Positions 36,039 to 45,080 of a DNA stretch of 64,000 bases are shown piece after piece. The notes beneath the pieces were generated by a model. It did no database searches. It worked only from the letters and a program-made list of their open reading frames with translations, and was not told where the DNA came from. Origin of the DNA: Bacteroidales bacterium (lineage in GTDB: Bacteria; Bacteroidota; Bacteroidia; Bacteroidales; Bacteroidaceae). Position numbers and translations under genes: made by a program. The stretch covers positions 1 to 64,000 of the forward strand of contig JAUMYJ010000001.1 in the NCBI GenBank assembly GCA_030528715.1, given 5' to 3'. The first letter of the stretch is position 1. Every line of letters starts with the position of its first letter.

Positions 36039-38879
36039 TTAGTAGCCTTTGCGGCGTGCTTGATGGATAAGGCGATTTTTCTCAACGGCTTGTACACCCT
36101 GCATGTATTTCTCGTAGCGTATGCTGGAACGTGCGCCTGGATAAATCATGTAAGTGTCGCCTGGCGTAAACATATCAAAACGCGTATCTAAGAGCGGATT
36201 GTCCGTCCAGTTTAGCCATGACCAACGCAAGAAGCCATCATAACCACGATGGCTAACTTGCTGCGGGATATGCCGTGCATCAGCAGGTATATTATTAGAA
36301 CATACGTTGGGCTCAGCATCGGGACAAGCCGTGTAAAGCGTGCTTATCCAGCCACGCGACTGTCGCAAGGCAAGCTCCTCGGGCGTGAAGTTTTGCCCCC
36401 ATGCGATACAATAATCGTAGATTTTATCTACCAACTCGGGGTGATAGTTACCTGCCAGAGCCATCTTCATACCAGGAGCAGCTTGCTGCACAAGTGTGTA
36501 GACACGCAACATATCTTCAAGACTACGCTCGTCCATACCTATTACCGTGCGTTCAAACCAACCCTTGGCTTTGAGATGTGCTGCAAAGTGCGCGATAAAG
36601 TTACGCCAAAGCAAAGTGTATTCGGGCTTGTCGGTGCCTGTTTTTAGCGTTACGTAGCGCGCCGTAGCCTCATCGTAGTAGGTAAACGACATATCCCACG
36701 GCACCATCGAGAAGCAGTTGATGCGTCCCACAAGACCATTGGCCGTAACAAATTCTACCCAGCGGTCAAAAGTAGTATAGTCGTAAGCCCACGTACCATC
36801 AGCCTTGCGTGTGGTGGCAATCATGGCATCAAACTTATCGTTGCTCTGCCTACCCCATGGCTCGTAAAAGAGTATGGCCGAAGCTGCCGTTTGCCCACTG
36901 CGTGCGAGCAGCTGAATATAAGGTTTTAAGAGCTCAAAATGCGCCTTACTCCATGGTTTCACACCATAGTAGCGGCTCACGGCATAGGGTTGTAGCCAGT
37001 AATGTGTGTCGAAAGTATAATATTTGGGCGCAGGTAGTTTGCGTTTATCAACATGTAACGTAAGGGGCAGCGTTTGAAGCACTTGGCCAAGCGTATCAGT
37101 CACTTCGAGCACGAGTGGATAAGTGCCTGCCGCAAGCGTATGTGGCACATCAATACCTACCCATATAGGCTGCACCATACGCGGTACGTAGTGTGTGGTA
37201 GGCACATGGTCTATCACATCGGGAACGAGCCACGGCCGAAAGTGTTTAGGGTGGTCGCCACAGCCACGAAAGCTATCCGTAACCACGTAGCGCAACCAAT
37301 GCGCACGCACTGCACGCTGCACAGCCTTTTCGCGACTTTTAACACGTAGGTGTAGCGTACCATAGGGCTCGGTACCATAGAGCACAGCCATCACACCACC
37401 GCGCTCGCCACGCCACAGATAGAGTGCCGTATCTTGGTGCGTAGCCGTAGGGACTTGCCAAGGGCTAACGAGTGCTGTATCGATATGCCATGCCACATGT
37501 AGTTTGGCTGGCAAAGCCTGCCATGCCGGGGTAAAGCTAGCTTGCTCGGCTGGCGTAGGTTTATAGGCATATTGTTTGGCCGTAGCATCTAGTAAAAAGG
37601 GCTCACGATTAGCCAAAGGGTCGTAAGTGTAGCGACCATTCGTGATTTCCTCTACCGAAAGCTGCTTGTACACAATATCGTAGCCACGATTGTATTCACG
37701 CTCTTCGTAAAGGATACCTATGCTATCGTTGGCGAGAGACACAAGGGTAGAATAGCAAGAGGTCTCCTCTGTCACTTGTAGCCCCTTATGCCAATCGGCC
37801 GCTAAGCGTTGAGGTGTAGCATAGTCGGCCAAAGTAGCTAGTTCTTTGTAAAAGAAGCCCACCTTTTCGCGTTTAGGGCTCAACGGCACACTTTGCAAAA
37901 TGAGGTAAACGGCTTGTCCATCGACCATGCGTCTAGCTCCTACGACCAAGACATCGCCATTGCACGCATTGACTTCTCGATGCGTCATCGCACTTGGCAT
38001 CACCTCCCTACCCCATGCGCCAGTAGCCCTGCGAGCGTCATCATAGACAAAGCGATTAAACGTGCGTCCACCCTGCACATCACGGCAGCTAAGCAACACA
38101 CTGCCATCGGGCAGCTCTTCTACCTTAGACTCATCTTGCGCAGCCGCAGCTGGATAAGCAGGCGAACCCAACACCTGCCATGAACGACCAAAATCATCTG
38201 AGAAAAGCACATAAGTACCCCAACGTTGATGACCTACACGGCGCAACGGATGTGCAACATAAAGGCGATAATAACGGCCTACACGGACGTAGCGACTTTG
38301 CATGATACGCCCCGAGGTAATAAAAAGACCATCGGCCACACCACCATCGGCCAACGTACCATCATACAGGCCATAAATGGCCTCAGTAAGGTCGTGACCT
38401 TTATCCCACGTACGGCCACCATCGTCACTACGAAAGAACACCGCATGCTGTGGGCGGCTACGCGTAGCCTGTGTATAAGGCGTAGTGCCTGCTACCACAT
38501 GCAACAGCACACTATTAGACGTGCGATCAGCCACAAGACTTGCATCGCCATAAGCCGCACGCCAGCCATCGGCCACGTTATCTGTACCACGCACGATACC
38601 TATGGTGTCACTCCACGTACGACCGCCATCGCTGCTACGCTTAGCTACAATATCTACACGATAACTACCACTATGGCCACGCCAACCGATATCTGCCTTA
38701 TTAAAACGAAAGTCGCACACAGCCAGCAAGCTACCATCTTGTAGCTGTGCCAAGGCAGGAATGCGATAGGGCGTAGCACTGTGAGCATTGTCAAAAACAA
38801 CGCGACGCTGCTTCACACGCTCGCTGGCCAAAGCTACAAGCGATAGTGTGAGGCAAACAAAAGCAAAAAAGTATCTCAT
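36039..38879 (-). CDS. Sialidase (GH33-type) fused to a GH123-type domain
   Basis: Secreted two-enzyme protein of 946 residues. With the start at 38879 (MRYFFAFVCLTLSLVALA) it has a signal peptide without a lipobox; the frame continues to 38906, but that only adds nine residues before the signal. Residues about 25-405 are a six-bladed sialidase: YRIP (38-41) with the arginine-triad Arg, and Asp-boxes SSDGGRTW (82-89), RSDDGGRTW and FSDDFGRSW. Residues about 430-600 look like the beta-sandwich preceding GH123 domains. Residues about 600-930 match the GH123 (former DUF4091) barrel, with the Asp-Glu pair D783-E784 in GMDERSLEDM as likely catalytic residues. Predicted to remove terminal sialic acid and beta-GalNAc from host glycans in the periplasm or outside the cell. 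The substrates are inferred. Confidence 0.85.
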   Translation of the reverse strand: MRYFFAFVCLTLSLVALASERVKQRRVVFDNAHSATPYRIPALAQLQDGSLLAVCDFRFNKADIGWRGHSGSYRVDIVAKRSSDGGRTWSDTIGIVRGTDNVADGWRAAYGDASLVADRTSNSVLLHVVAGTTPYTQATRSRPQHAVFFRSDDGGRTWDKGHDLTEAIYGLYDGTLADGGVADGLFITSGRIMQSRYVRVGRYYRLYVAHPLRRVGHQRWGTYVLFSDDFGRSWQVLGSPAYPAAAAQDESKVEELPDGSVLLSCRDVQGGRTFNRFVYDDARRATGAWGREVMPSAMTHREVNACNGDVLVVGARRMVDGQAVYLILQSVPLSPKREKVGFFYKELATLADYATPQRLAADWHKGLQVTEETSCYSTLVSLANDSIGILYEEREYNRGYDIVYKQLSVEEITNGRYTYDPLANREPFLLDATAKQYAYKPTPAEQASFTPAWQALPAKLHVAWHIDTALVSPWQVPTATHQDTALYLWRGERGGVMAVLYGTEPYGTLHLRVKSREKAVQRAVRAHWLRYVVTDSFRGCGDHPKHFRPWLVPDVIDHVPTTHYVPRMVQPIWVGIDVPHTLAAGTYPLVLEVTDTLGQVLQTLPLTLHVDKRKLPAPKYYTFDTHYWLQPYAVSRYYGVKPWSKAHFELLKPYIQLLARSGQTAASAILFYEPWGRQSNDKFDAMIATTRKADGTWAYDYTTFDRWVEFVTANGLVGRINCFSMVPWDMSFTYYDEATARYVTLKTGTDKPEYTLLWRNFIAHFAAHLKAKGWFERTVIGMDERSLEDMLRVYTLVQQAAPGMKMALAGNYHPELVDKIYDYCIAWGQNFTPEELALRQSRGWISTLYTACPDAEPNVCSNNIPADARHIPQQVSHRGYDGFLRWSWLNWTDNPLLDTRFDMFTPGDTYMIYPGARSSIRYEKYMQGVQAVEKNRLIHQARRKGY

Positions 38880-38910
38880 AACAACGTGTGTTTGGCACAA
38901 GCACATTAAC

Positions 38911-38941
38911 TAGAAACGATGTACAAATATACATCGTTCTA
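38911..38941 (-). promoter_or_regulatory. -7 box of the sialidase gene inside a palindrome
   Basis: The minus strand reads TATATTTG at 38931-38924, a TAnnTTTG match about 45 bp before the start codon. It is centred in an inverted repeat whose arms are TAGAAACGATGTA and TACATCGTTCTA (one bulged base) with a short CAAAT-type centre. A regulator bound here would cover the promoter. I cannot name it. Confidence 0.6.
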
Positions 38942-38960
38942 GACTGGCTAAACATAAGGC

Positions 38961-40310
38961 TTAGCCTTGAAAACCTATTTCTTTATTGTCTATCACTCGA
39001 TTCAAACGCCACCAATAGAGCAAGCTACTGCTAATCAGTGCTAGTGTAAGCCCTAAGAGTAATCCAGCTACATTTTCGAGCCATACCACACCAAGCCAAT
39101 AGCTTGCTGGAATACCTACGACAAAGTAGCCCACAAAGCCCATTACCATCATAGAGCGCACGTGCGACAAACCACGCAGCGACTGTGCCAGCGTCACTTG
39201 TATAGCATCGCTTATTTGGTAAACTATCATCGCACTCATAGTGGCGACCGCCAGCGCGAACACTTTGGCATCGTCAGTAAATAGGCCTATCACCACATCG
39301 CCTTCGAACCACAAAAAGGCAGACACCAAGAGTGCTAGCACAATATTGATGTCTCGTCCAGCCTTGGCATTGCCTGCCACAGCCTCCCAATCGGCCTGCC
39401 CAGCTGCTGTGCCAATACGCAATGAGGTACTTTGTGCAAAGCTGACATAGAGTAAATAGCCTAAAAGACTTACCGACATCATTACGCGAAAAGCAGCCAT
39501 CGTCTCCGTACTGATTTGCCCTGCCATAATGGTAGCTATCGTAAATACGGAAGACTCCATACCCATCTGCAAAGCTACTGGCAAGCACTGACCTATCCAA
39601 CGCATAAATTTGCCCCATTGAATGGCCACGCCACGCATCTGCATTAGGTATTCGCGATAACGCGTACGGCCAATAAGCACCGACACCAAGCCCACCAACA
39701 TTACAACGCGAGAGACAAGTGTCGCTACACCAGCACCAAACAGCCCCCATTCGGGGAAAGGACCTACACCATAAATCAACAGCCAGTTACCCAGCAAATT
39801 GACCACATTGCCCACGATGAGTAGCCACATGCCCACCTTAGTATCTAGGCATACATCGGGCAGCTGACGTAAATATTGAAATACAGACAAAAAGAGCATT
39901 GACACCCAAATCGGCCAAAAGAAATCTGATACATAAGGCAGCAATTTAGGGTCACTCACCATATTCGGAAACCCCCATCGATAGAGTCCAAGCATAGCCA
40001 AGAGAAGCAACCCATTAAATAGTGTGCTAAGCATCAAGCCCTGCTTAAACAAAGCAGCCAACGCACGATGCTCTCCACGACCAAAGTGTCCCGAGAGTAG
40101 TGGCGTAAAACCAAAGGCAAAACCCGTAAGCAGGAACAACACCGTGCCAAAGATGCTATTGACAAAGCCTGCCGCAGCCAACTCGTAGGTGCCATACTGC
40201 CCCACCATTATGTCGTCTGCAAAAGTCTGTATCAAGATGCCGATTTGCCCTACGGCAAGAGGAGCGCCAAGCTTCAACAGCTGGCGATGATGTACGTTTA
40301 GTAATTGCAT
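38961..40310 (-). CDS. MATE-family efflux transporter
   Basis: Twelve-helix inner-membrane antiporter of the MATE/NorM family, 449 residues, exporting cationic drugs or metabolites; substrate unknown. The N-half begins LLKLGAPLAVGQIGILIQTF with DDIMVGQYGTYELAAAGFVN, and the C-half repeats the pattern with CLPVALQMGMESSVFTIATI. The start is placed at MQLLNVHHRQ (40310). The reading frame continues to 40397, but the -7 box TAACTTTG at 40316-40323 lies inside that extension. The ATG at 40310 would then be at or near the mRNA 5' end. Confidence 0.9.
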   Translation of the reverse strand: MQLLNVHHRQLLKLGAPLAVGQIGILIQTFADDIMVGQYGTYELAAAGFVNSIFGTVLFLLTGFAFGFTPLLSGHFGRGEHRALAALFKQGLMLSTLFNGLLLLAMLGLYRWGFPNMVSDPKLLPYVSDFFWPIWVSMLFLSVFQYLRQLPDVCLDTKVGMWLLIVGNVVNLLGNWLLIYGVGPFPEWGLFGAGVATLVSRVVMLVGLVSVLIGRTRYREYLMQMRGVAIQWGKFMRWIGQCLPVALQMGMESSVFTIATIMAGQISTETMAAFRVMMSVSLLGYLLYVSFAQSTSLRIGTAAGQADWEAVAGNAKAGRDINIVLALLVSAFLWFEGDVVIGLFTDDAKVFALAVATMSAMIVYQISDAIQVTLAQSLRGLSHVRSMMVMGFVGYFVVGIPASYWLGVVWLENVAGLLLGLTLALISSSLLYWWRLNRVIDNKEIGFQG

Positions 40311-40315
40311 AGGTG

Positions 40316-40323
40316 CAAAGTTA
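40316..40323 (-). promoter_or_regulatory. -7 box of the MATE gene (TAACTTTG)
   Basis: The minus strand reads TAACTTTG followed after 5 nt by the ATG. Transcription about 6-7 nt downstream of the box would give a leaderless or nearly leaderless mRNA. Confidence 0.6.
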
Positions 40324-40407
40324 CAACGATTAGCGCACATAGCCAAGCGAAGCTCTTGTCGCTTATTCTCAAAAAAATGGTATACTAGCCACATCACTTT
40401 ATTTTTG

Positions 40408-40415
40408 TATATTTG
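40408..40415 (+). promoter_or_regulatory. -7 box of thrA (TATATTTG)
   Basis: TATATTTG matches TAnnTTTG about 92 bp upstream of the thrA ATG, in the region divergent from the MATE gene. No attenuator-like leader peptide or hairpin is evident between it and the start. Confidence 0.6.
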
Positions 40416-40507
40416 CAGATGCTAAGTGCTAGACCACAGTCTAACTCGTAGTGTACAATTATACCTTTTTCTTAGACAACACGCATTAAAGCAAGCATAT
40501 ATATCGC

Positions 40508-42940
40508 ATGAGAGTATTAAAATTTGGTGGCACATCGGTAGGCACAGCCGAGGCACTACATGAGGTCAAGACCATAGTAAGCGAGCTGCGCAAACCAGCA
40601 GTCATTGTCGTGTCGGCCCTAGGGGGTATCACCGACCGTTTGATAGAAACGGCTCACAAGGCCACACGAGGCGACGACAGCTACGAGGCCGACTACAAAC
40701 AAATCTGCCAACGTCACTTCGACATCATCACGGCCGTAGTGCCCTCATCGCACATACAAACCGACCTTGTGAAGCGCACAGCGCGCTATCTAGACGACCT
40801 ACACCACATTTTCCAGGGATTATACCTCATACACGACCTCTCTGAGAAAACGCTCAACACCGTAGTGAGCTATGGTGAGCGACTCTCATCGCGCATCATC
40901 GCCACAATGCTTGATGCCACGTGTATGGACGCACGTCAATTTATCAAGACAGAGCGCAAGGGTGGCCGCCACGTACTTGACACAACACTGACTAAGCAAA
41001 GTATCCGCGCCACACTCGGCACACTACCACAGCATACGGTAGTGCCTGGCTTTATCGCTAGCGACCGCGACACTGGCGAAATCACCAACCTTGGTCGTGG
41101 TGGTAGCGACTATACGGCTGCACTCATAGCTGCTGCACTCGGTGCTACACAACTCGAAATATGGAGCGATGTTGATGGCTTTATGACAGGCGACCCACGC
41201 CTCATACCCACCGCTTATCCTATTGAAACACTCAGCTATGGCGAGGCTACTGAACTATGTAACTTTGGTGCTAAGGTAGTCTACCCCCCTACGATACACC
41301 CCGTATACCACAAAAATATCCCCATACTCATTCGCAACACGTTCAACCGCCATGCACCTGGCACACGCATACACAAGCAAAGCACTACCAATGCTACACA
41401 CGCCATTAAAGGCATTTCGAGCATCTCAGACACGAGCCTCATCACTATCCAAGGCTTAGGCATGGTGGGGGTAGTGGGTGTTAATGAGCGCATATTCCGC
41501 ACGCTCTCAGCCCACAACATTAGCGCGTTTTTCGTATCGCAAGCCGCCTCTGAAAACAATACGAGCATCGGTGTACGCTCGGCCGATGCTATGCTCTCAG
41601 CGCAAGTGCTCAATGAAGAGTTTGCCAAGGAAATTGCCAGTGGCGAAATCAACGAAATGTGGGTGCAAGATCACCTCGCCACAGTAGCGGTCGTAGGCGA
41701 AGCTATGCGTGGTAGCATGGGAGTAGCTGGTAAGCTCTTTGGCACACTTGGCCGCAACGGCATTAACGTTGTGGCTTGCGCACAAGGTGCTGCCGAGACC
41801 AACATCTCATTTATTATACGCCAAAGCCAGCTGCACAAAACACTCAACGTGCTGCACGACTCCTTCTTCCTCTCTCCCTATCAAGTACTCAACGTATTTA
41901 TCTGTGGCATAGGTATCGTGGGAAGCGACCTCATAGACCAAATACAAAAACAGCAAGATAAGCTCATCAAAAAGGGTCTAAAAATCAACGTCATTGGTAT
42001 TGCCAACAGCCAAAAACTCTTGCTCAACGAAGAGGGAGTAGACCTTATCAACTACCGCCAGCAACTCGACACCCAAGGTATAGCCATCAATGCCACACGC
42101 TTGGCACAAGCCATCATTGACACTAATGCATTCAACGCAGTCTTTGTCGACTGCACCGCCAGTGAGGCCGTGGCAGACACTTACGAAACACTCCTTGAAC
42201 ACAACGTCAACATCGTAGCCGCCAACAAGATTGTAGCATCAAGTCAATACGACCGCTACCAGCGCATCAAGAGCATTGTCGAGGCACGCGATGCCAAATT
42301 CCTCTACGAAACCAACGTGGGAGCAGGCTTACCTATACTCAATACGATCAACAACCTCATCAACTGCGGTGACCGCATCGTAAAGCTAGAAGCCGTACTC
42401 AGTGGCACGCTCAACTACGTGTTTAACACCATGTCGGCCGAAATCCCATTTAGCCAAGCCATACGTATGGCACAAGAGGCAGGCTTTGCCGAGCCCGACC
42501 CACGCATTGACCTCAGTGGTGCCGATGTGGTGCGCAAGCTCGTTATCCTAGCACGAGAAGCAGGCTACCGCCTTGACCAAAGTGAGGTAGAGCAGCACTT
42601 ATTCCTCCCAGCAGCACTATTCGAGGGTACGATTGACGATTTTTGGGCTGGCTTACCTGCGCTTGATGCCGAGTGGGAACGCCGCCGTCAAGCCTGCGAG
42701 GCCGAAGGCCTGCGCCAACGCTTTGTGGCACGCTACGAAGACGGCAAGGCTAGCGTACAACTCGAAACCGTACCCGTATCGCACTCGTTCTACGAGCTCG
42801 AAGGCAGCAACAACATTGTGCTCATCACCTCCGAGCGCTACGATGAATACCCCCTACTCATACAAGGTTACGGCGCAGGTGCTAGTGTCACTGCCGCAGG
42901 TGTCTTTGCCGATATTATTAGCATCGCTAACATTCGCTAG
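40508..42940 (+). CDS. thrA: Bifunctional aspartokinase / homoserine dehydrogenase
   Basis: Catalyses the first and third steps of the aspartate pathway to threonine and methionine. The 810-residue fusion starts with the kinase motif MRVLKFGGTSVGTAEAL. The kinase domain (1-290) has GRGGSDYTAALIAAALGA and SDVDGFMTGDPR. Tandem ACT regulatory domains (about 310-455) include ISSISDTSLITIQGLGMVGV. The dehydrogenase (about 460-810) has the NAD(P)-binding motif VFICGIGIVGSDLI and the catalytic-region segment LEAVLSGTLNYVFNTM with DPRIDLSGADVVRKLVIL. Length equals the E. coli ThrA type. Feedback control through the ACT domains is expected from the family. Monocistronic; convergent with truA. Confidence 0.97.
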   Translation: MRVLKFGGTSVGTAEALHEVKTIVSELRKPAVIVVSALGGITDRLIETAHKATRGDDSYEADYKQICQRHFDIITAVVPSSHIQTDLVKRTARYLDDLHHIFQGLYLIHDLSEKTLNTVVSYGERLSSRIIATMLDATCMDARQFIKTERKGGRHVLDTTLTKQSIRATLGTLPQHTVVPGFIASDRDTGEITNLGRGGSDYTAALIAAALGATQLEIWSDVDGFMTGDPRLIPTAYPIETLSYGEATELCNFGAKVVYPPTIHPVYHKNIPILIRNTFNRHAPGTRIHKQSTTNATHAIKGISSISDTSLITIQGLGMVGVVGVNERIFRTLSAHNISAFFVSQAASENNTSIGVRSADAMLSAQVLNEEFAKEIASGEINEMWVQDHLATVAVVGEAMRGSMGVAGKLFGTLGRNGINVVACAQGAAETNISFIIRQSQLHKTLNVLHDSFFLSPYQVLNVFICGIGIVGSDLIDQIQKQQDKLIKKGLKINVIGIANSQKLLLNEEGVDLINYRQQLDTQGIAINATRLAQAIIDTNAFNAVFVDCTASEAVADTYETLLEHNVNIVAANKIVASSQYDRYQRIKSIVEARDAKFLYETNVGAGLPILNTINNLINCGDRIVKLEAVLSGTLNYVFNTMSAEIPFSQAIRMAQEAGFAEPDPRIDLSGADVVRKLVILAREAGYRLDQSEVEQHLFLPAALFEGTIDDFWAGLPALDAEWERRRQACEAEGLRQRFVARYEDGKASVQLETVPVSHSFYELEGSNNIVLITSERYDEYPLLIQGYGAGASVTAAGVFADIISIANIR

Positions 42941-43122
42941 CTCCTCCACACGCGCATAGCCACGCCATTTCAGCCCTACACCACAATCACCATGATGGCA
43001 TAGAGCTGGTATACATCAAGCTATAATGCAGCACTTAAAGCAAGTCAGCGCTGCAAACACAGCCACTCGCTACTATACACATGTCAAAACGAAAAGCCAA
43101 CAGCACATAAATGCTGTATAAC

Positions 43123-43148
43123 GTACATTGTACAGCTGTACAATGTAC
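43123..43148. repeat. 26-bp perfect palindrome
   Basis: GTACATTGTACAG is followed directly by CTGTACAATGTAC. It lies between the convergent thrA and truA genes and carries the core TACAGCTGTA shared with two other intergenic sites. A smaller hairpin CAGCA/TGCTG lies at 43101-43116. Confidence 0.8.
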
Positions 43149-43158
43149 ATGACACACG

Positions 43159-43200
43159 TGTTTACCGCCCATTATACAGCTGTATAATGGGCGGTAAACA
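43159..43200. terminator. 42-bp perfect palindrome between thrA and truA
   Basis: Left arm 43159-43179 and right arm 43180-43200 are exact reverse complements with no spacer, again centred on TACAGCTGTA. It ends 12 bp before the truA stop and is positioned to end transcription from both convergent genes. It lacks a T-run. The remainder of 42941-43122 shows nothing else. Confidence 0.8.
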
Positions 43201-43212
43201 ACACTTAGAACA

Positions 43213-44040
43213 CTACCCCACAATAAAAGGTACATCATCTGCGGGCTTAGGCCACCAATCTGGACGACCTAAACCCTGGACAAAGATACTATCAGGATAA
43301 GCTACATCAACCAGAAAAAGCCCCTGAGCAGGTGCCGAATCTCCTGCTACACCGCGGTCTTTGGCAGCCGTAATAGCGGCTACATCTTCGGGCATAAGAT
43401 GGCCACCGCCTACACGCAGTAACGTGCCTACGATGGCACGCACCATATTGCGCAGGAAGCGGTCGGCCGTAATCGTAAATCGCCAAAGGTCGGGGCGTAC
43501 CTGCGTCCAAGCAGCATGTGTCACACGGCAATGGTTGGTCTTAACATCGGTGTGTAGTTTGCTATAACTGGTGAAGTCAGTAGCTACAAGCAAATGCTGA
43601 GCCGCTGCATTCATGGCCTCAAAACACGCGGGGTCACGAAAATAGTAGTTTTTGTGCGCATAGTGACGCACAAAAGGCGAGCCTGCACAATCTACATAAT
43701 AGTGATAGGTGCGTGCTATGGCATCAAAACGAGCATGTGCCGTAGGGGCTACACGACATATGCCATAGGCATGAATAGTAGGTGCAAGCAGGCGATTGAG
43801 CTTGTACGTAAGATACTCGGCATCAAAGACGTAAGCATCGGGAAGGTCAAAATGAGCTGCCATCATCAGTGCGTGCACGCCTGTATCGGTACGCCCCGCC
43901 CCTACAGTACTAATGGGCTGACGCAAGAGTGTAGAAAGAGCCTCGTTAAGGCGTTGCTGCACACTCACCGCATTGGGCTGTATTTGCCAGCCATGAAAGT
44001 GGCTGCCATCGTAGGCAAAGAGCACAAAATAGCGTTGCAT
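43213..44040 (-). CDS. truA: tRNA pseudouridine(38-40) synthase
   Basis: Isomerises uridines 38-40 in the tRNA anticodon arm. The 275-residue protein begins YFVLFAYDGSHFHGWQIQP, and the catalytic motif GAGRTDTGVHAL holds the nucleophilic Asp (about residue 57). FDAIARTYHYYV and the C-terminal DRFLRNMVRAIVGTLL are further family signatures. Length typical. It follows the DUF5715 gene after 16 bp, so the two form an operon. Confidence 0.96.
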   Translation of the reverse strand: MQRYFVLFAYDGSHFHGWQIQPNAVSVQQRLNEALSTLLRQPISTVGAGRTDTGVHALMMAAHFDLPDAYVFDAEYLTYKLNRLLAPTIHAYGICRVAPTAHARFDAIARTYHYYVDCAGSPFVRHYAHKNYYFRDPACFEAMNAAAQHLLVATDFTSYSKLHTDVKTNHCRVTHAAWTQVRPDLWRFTITADRFLRNMVRAIVGTLLRVGGGHLMPEDVAAITAAKDRGVAGDSAPAQGLFLVDVAYPDSIFVQGLGRPDWWPKPADDVPFIVG

Positions 44041-44056
44041 AAATGTGGCGATTAGC

Positions 44057-44932
44057 TTAGCGAACTGTGATATGAAAACAAGGCTGTTTCACCTCATAGA
44101 GTACGTAAATATAGCCCTCATTGCGCATATCGCGCAAAACCTCTCCCAGAACAGCTTTGAGCTTACCAGAGGGTATTTCGGCAGTTAATAGACCATCAGA
44201 GGTTTTACACCGTTCATACTTATTGTAGGCGATATCAACAGTAGTACCATGAAAATGGCAGCTATTGTCGCTCGCATTACCATTACCACGTTTGAGTTTA
44301 TTGACATCTTCACGCGTTCGAGTAATACTACTGATGATGAAGTGATGTGGTGGCAACCCCTTGCAATGGAGCGAGTCTGCAAAATTTTGGCCTATGCGCT
44401 CTAAAACACGAGCTGTGTGAGGCGTAACCATAGGTACTGAGTGCGTTAGGCGTGCTACGGCAAAATATGCATTGGTGGAGATATTTTCGAGCAAGTCATA
44501 GTGCTGACGCAGCTCCTGACGTGTGCCAGCCTCTGGCACACCTAGCGTCATGGCCACGGGCTGCTGCACTGGATTTTTGTCGGCAAAGAGTGTGACATAG
44601 GGCAGGTCTACAAGTGGCCTAGGGCGTGCAGGCGGTTCAGAAGCAACGGCAGGAGCGATGCGTGGCGTAGCTAGCTTTTGCACCATACGCTCGTGATGAG
44701 CTATGATGGCAGAGTCGCCTGTGAGTGTACCTGCCTTAGTGTCAGCAAACCAGTAGTGCCACGATGTGAGGTGTGGATAGTGGCGATGAATGAGCCACAA
44801 GGCGGTTACAGCAGCTATAAAAAGTAATAAAAAGTAGCCGCGTGCTGGGGAACAACGCTTACCACGGCAAGGTGGTTGACTCGCACGCTTAGCAGGACGC
44901 TTAGTGCGCCGCTTGGTGGGGATATGTGACAT
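44057..44932 (-). CDS. DUF5715 family membrane-anchored protein
   Basis: A 291-residue protein. The N-terminus is strongly basic (RRTKRPAKRASQPPCRGKR), followed by one transmembrane helix (about 33-50), so the remainder is predicted periplasmic. The conserved C-terminal domain contains HHFIISSITRTREDV and SDNSCHFHGTTVDIAYNKY. The S-x-H and G-x-x-x-D arrangement resembles the zinc site of LAS/M15-type D-Ala-D-Ala peptidases, which is why these proteins are suspected of acting on peptidoglycan. That activity is inferred, not established. Upstream of and probably cotranscribed with truA. Confidence 0.82.
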   Translation of the reverse strand: MSHIPTKRRTKRPAKRASQPPCRGKRCSPARGYFLLLFIAAVTALWLIHRHYPHLTSWHYWFADTKAGTLTGDSAIIAHHERMVQKLATPRIAPAVASEPPARPRPLVDLPYVTLFADKNPVQQPVAMTLGVPEAGTRQELRQHYDLLENISTNAYFAVARLTHSVPMVTPHTARVLERIGQNFADSLHCKGLPPHHFIISSITRTREDVNKLKRGNGNASDNSCHFHGTTVDIAYNKYERCKTSDGLLTAEIPSGKLKAVLGEVLRDMRNEGYIYVLYEVKQPCFHITVR

Positions 44933-45006
44933 GATAGAGATAGACTAAACTGGCAGGAATGCGTACTAATTATCTGCAAAAATACAAAGAATTTAGCAGG
45001 CATGTA

Positions 45007-45036
45007 TTGGCATACGGAGTTTTATCTGTAATTTTG
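45007..45036 (+). promoter_or_regulatory. Bacteroides-type promoter of phoH
   Basis: TTG (45007-45009) and TAATTTTG (45029-45036) are separated by 19 nt, matching the -33/-7 consensus. Transcription would start near 45043, giving a leader of about 38 nt. Confidence 0.7.
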
Positions 45037-45080
45037 CATCAACAATAGCTACGACACACGTCTATCCCCCTCACTGCCTC

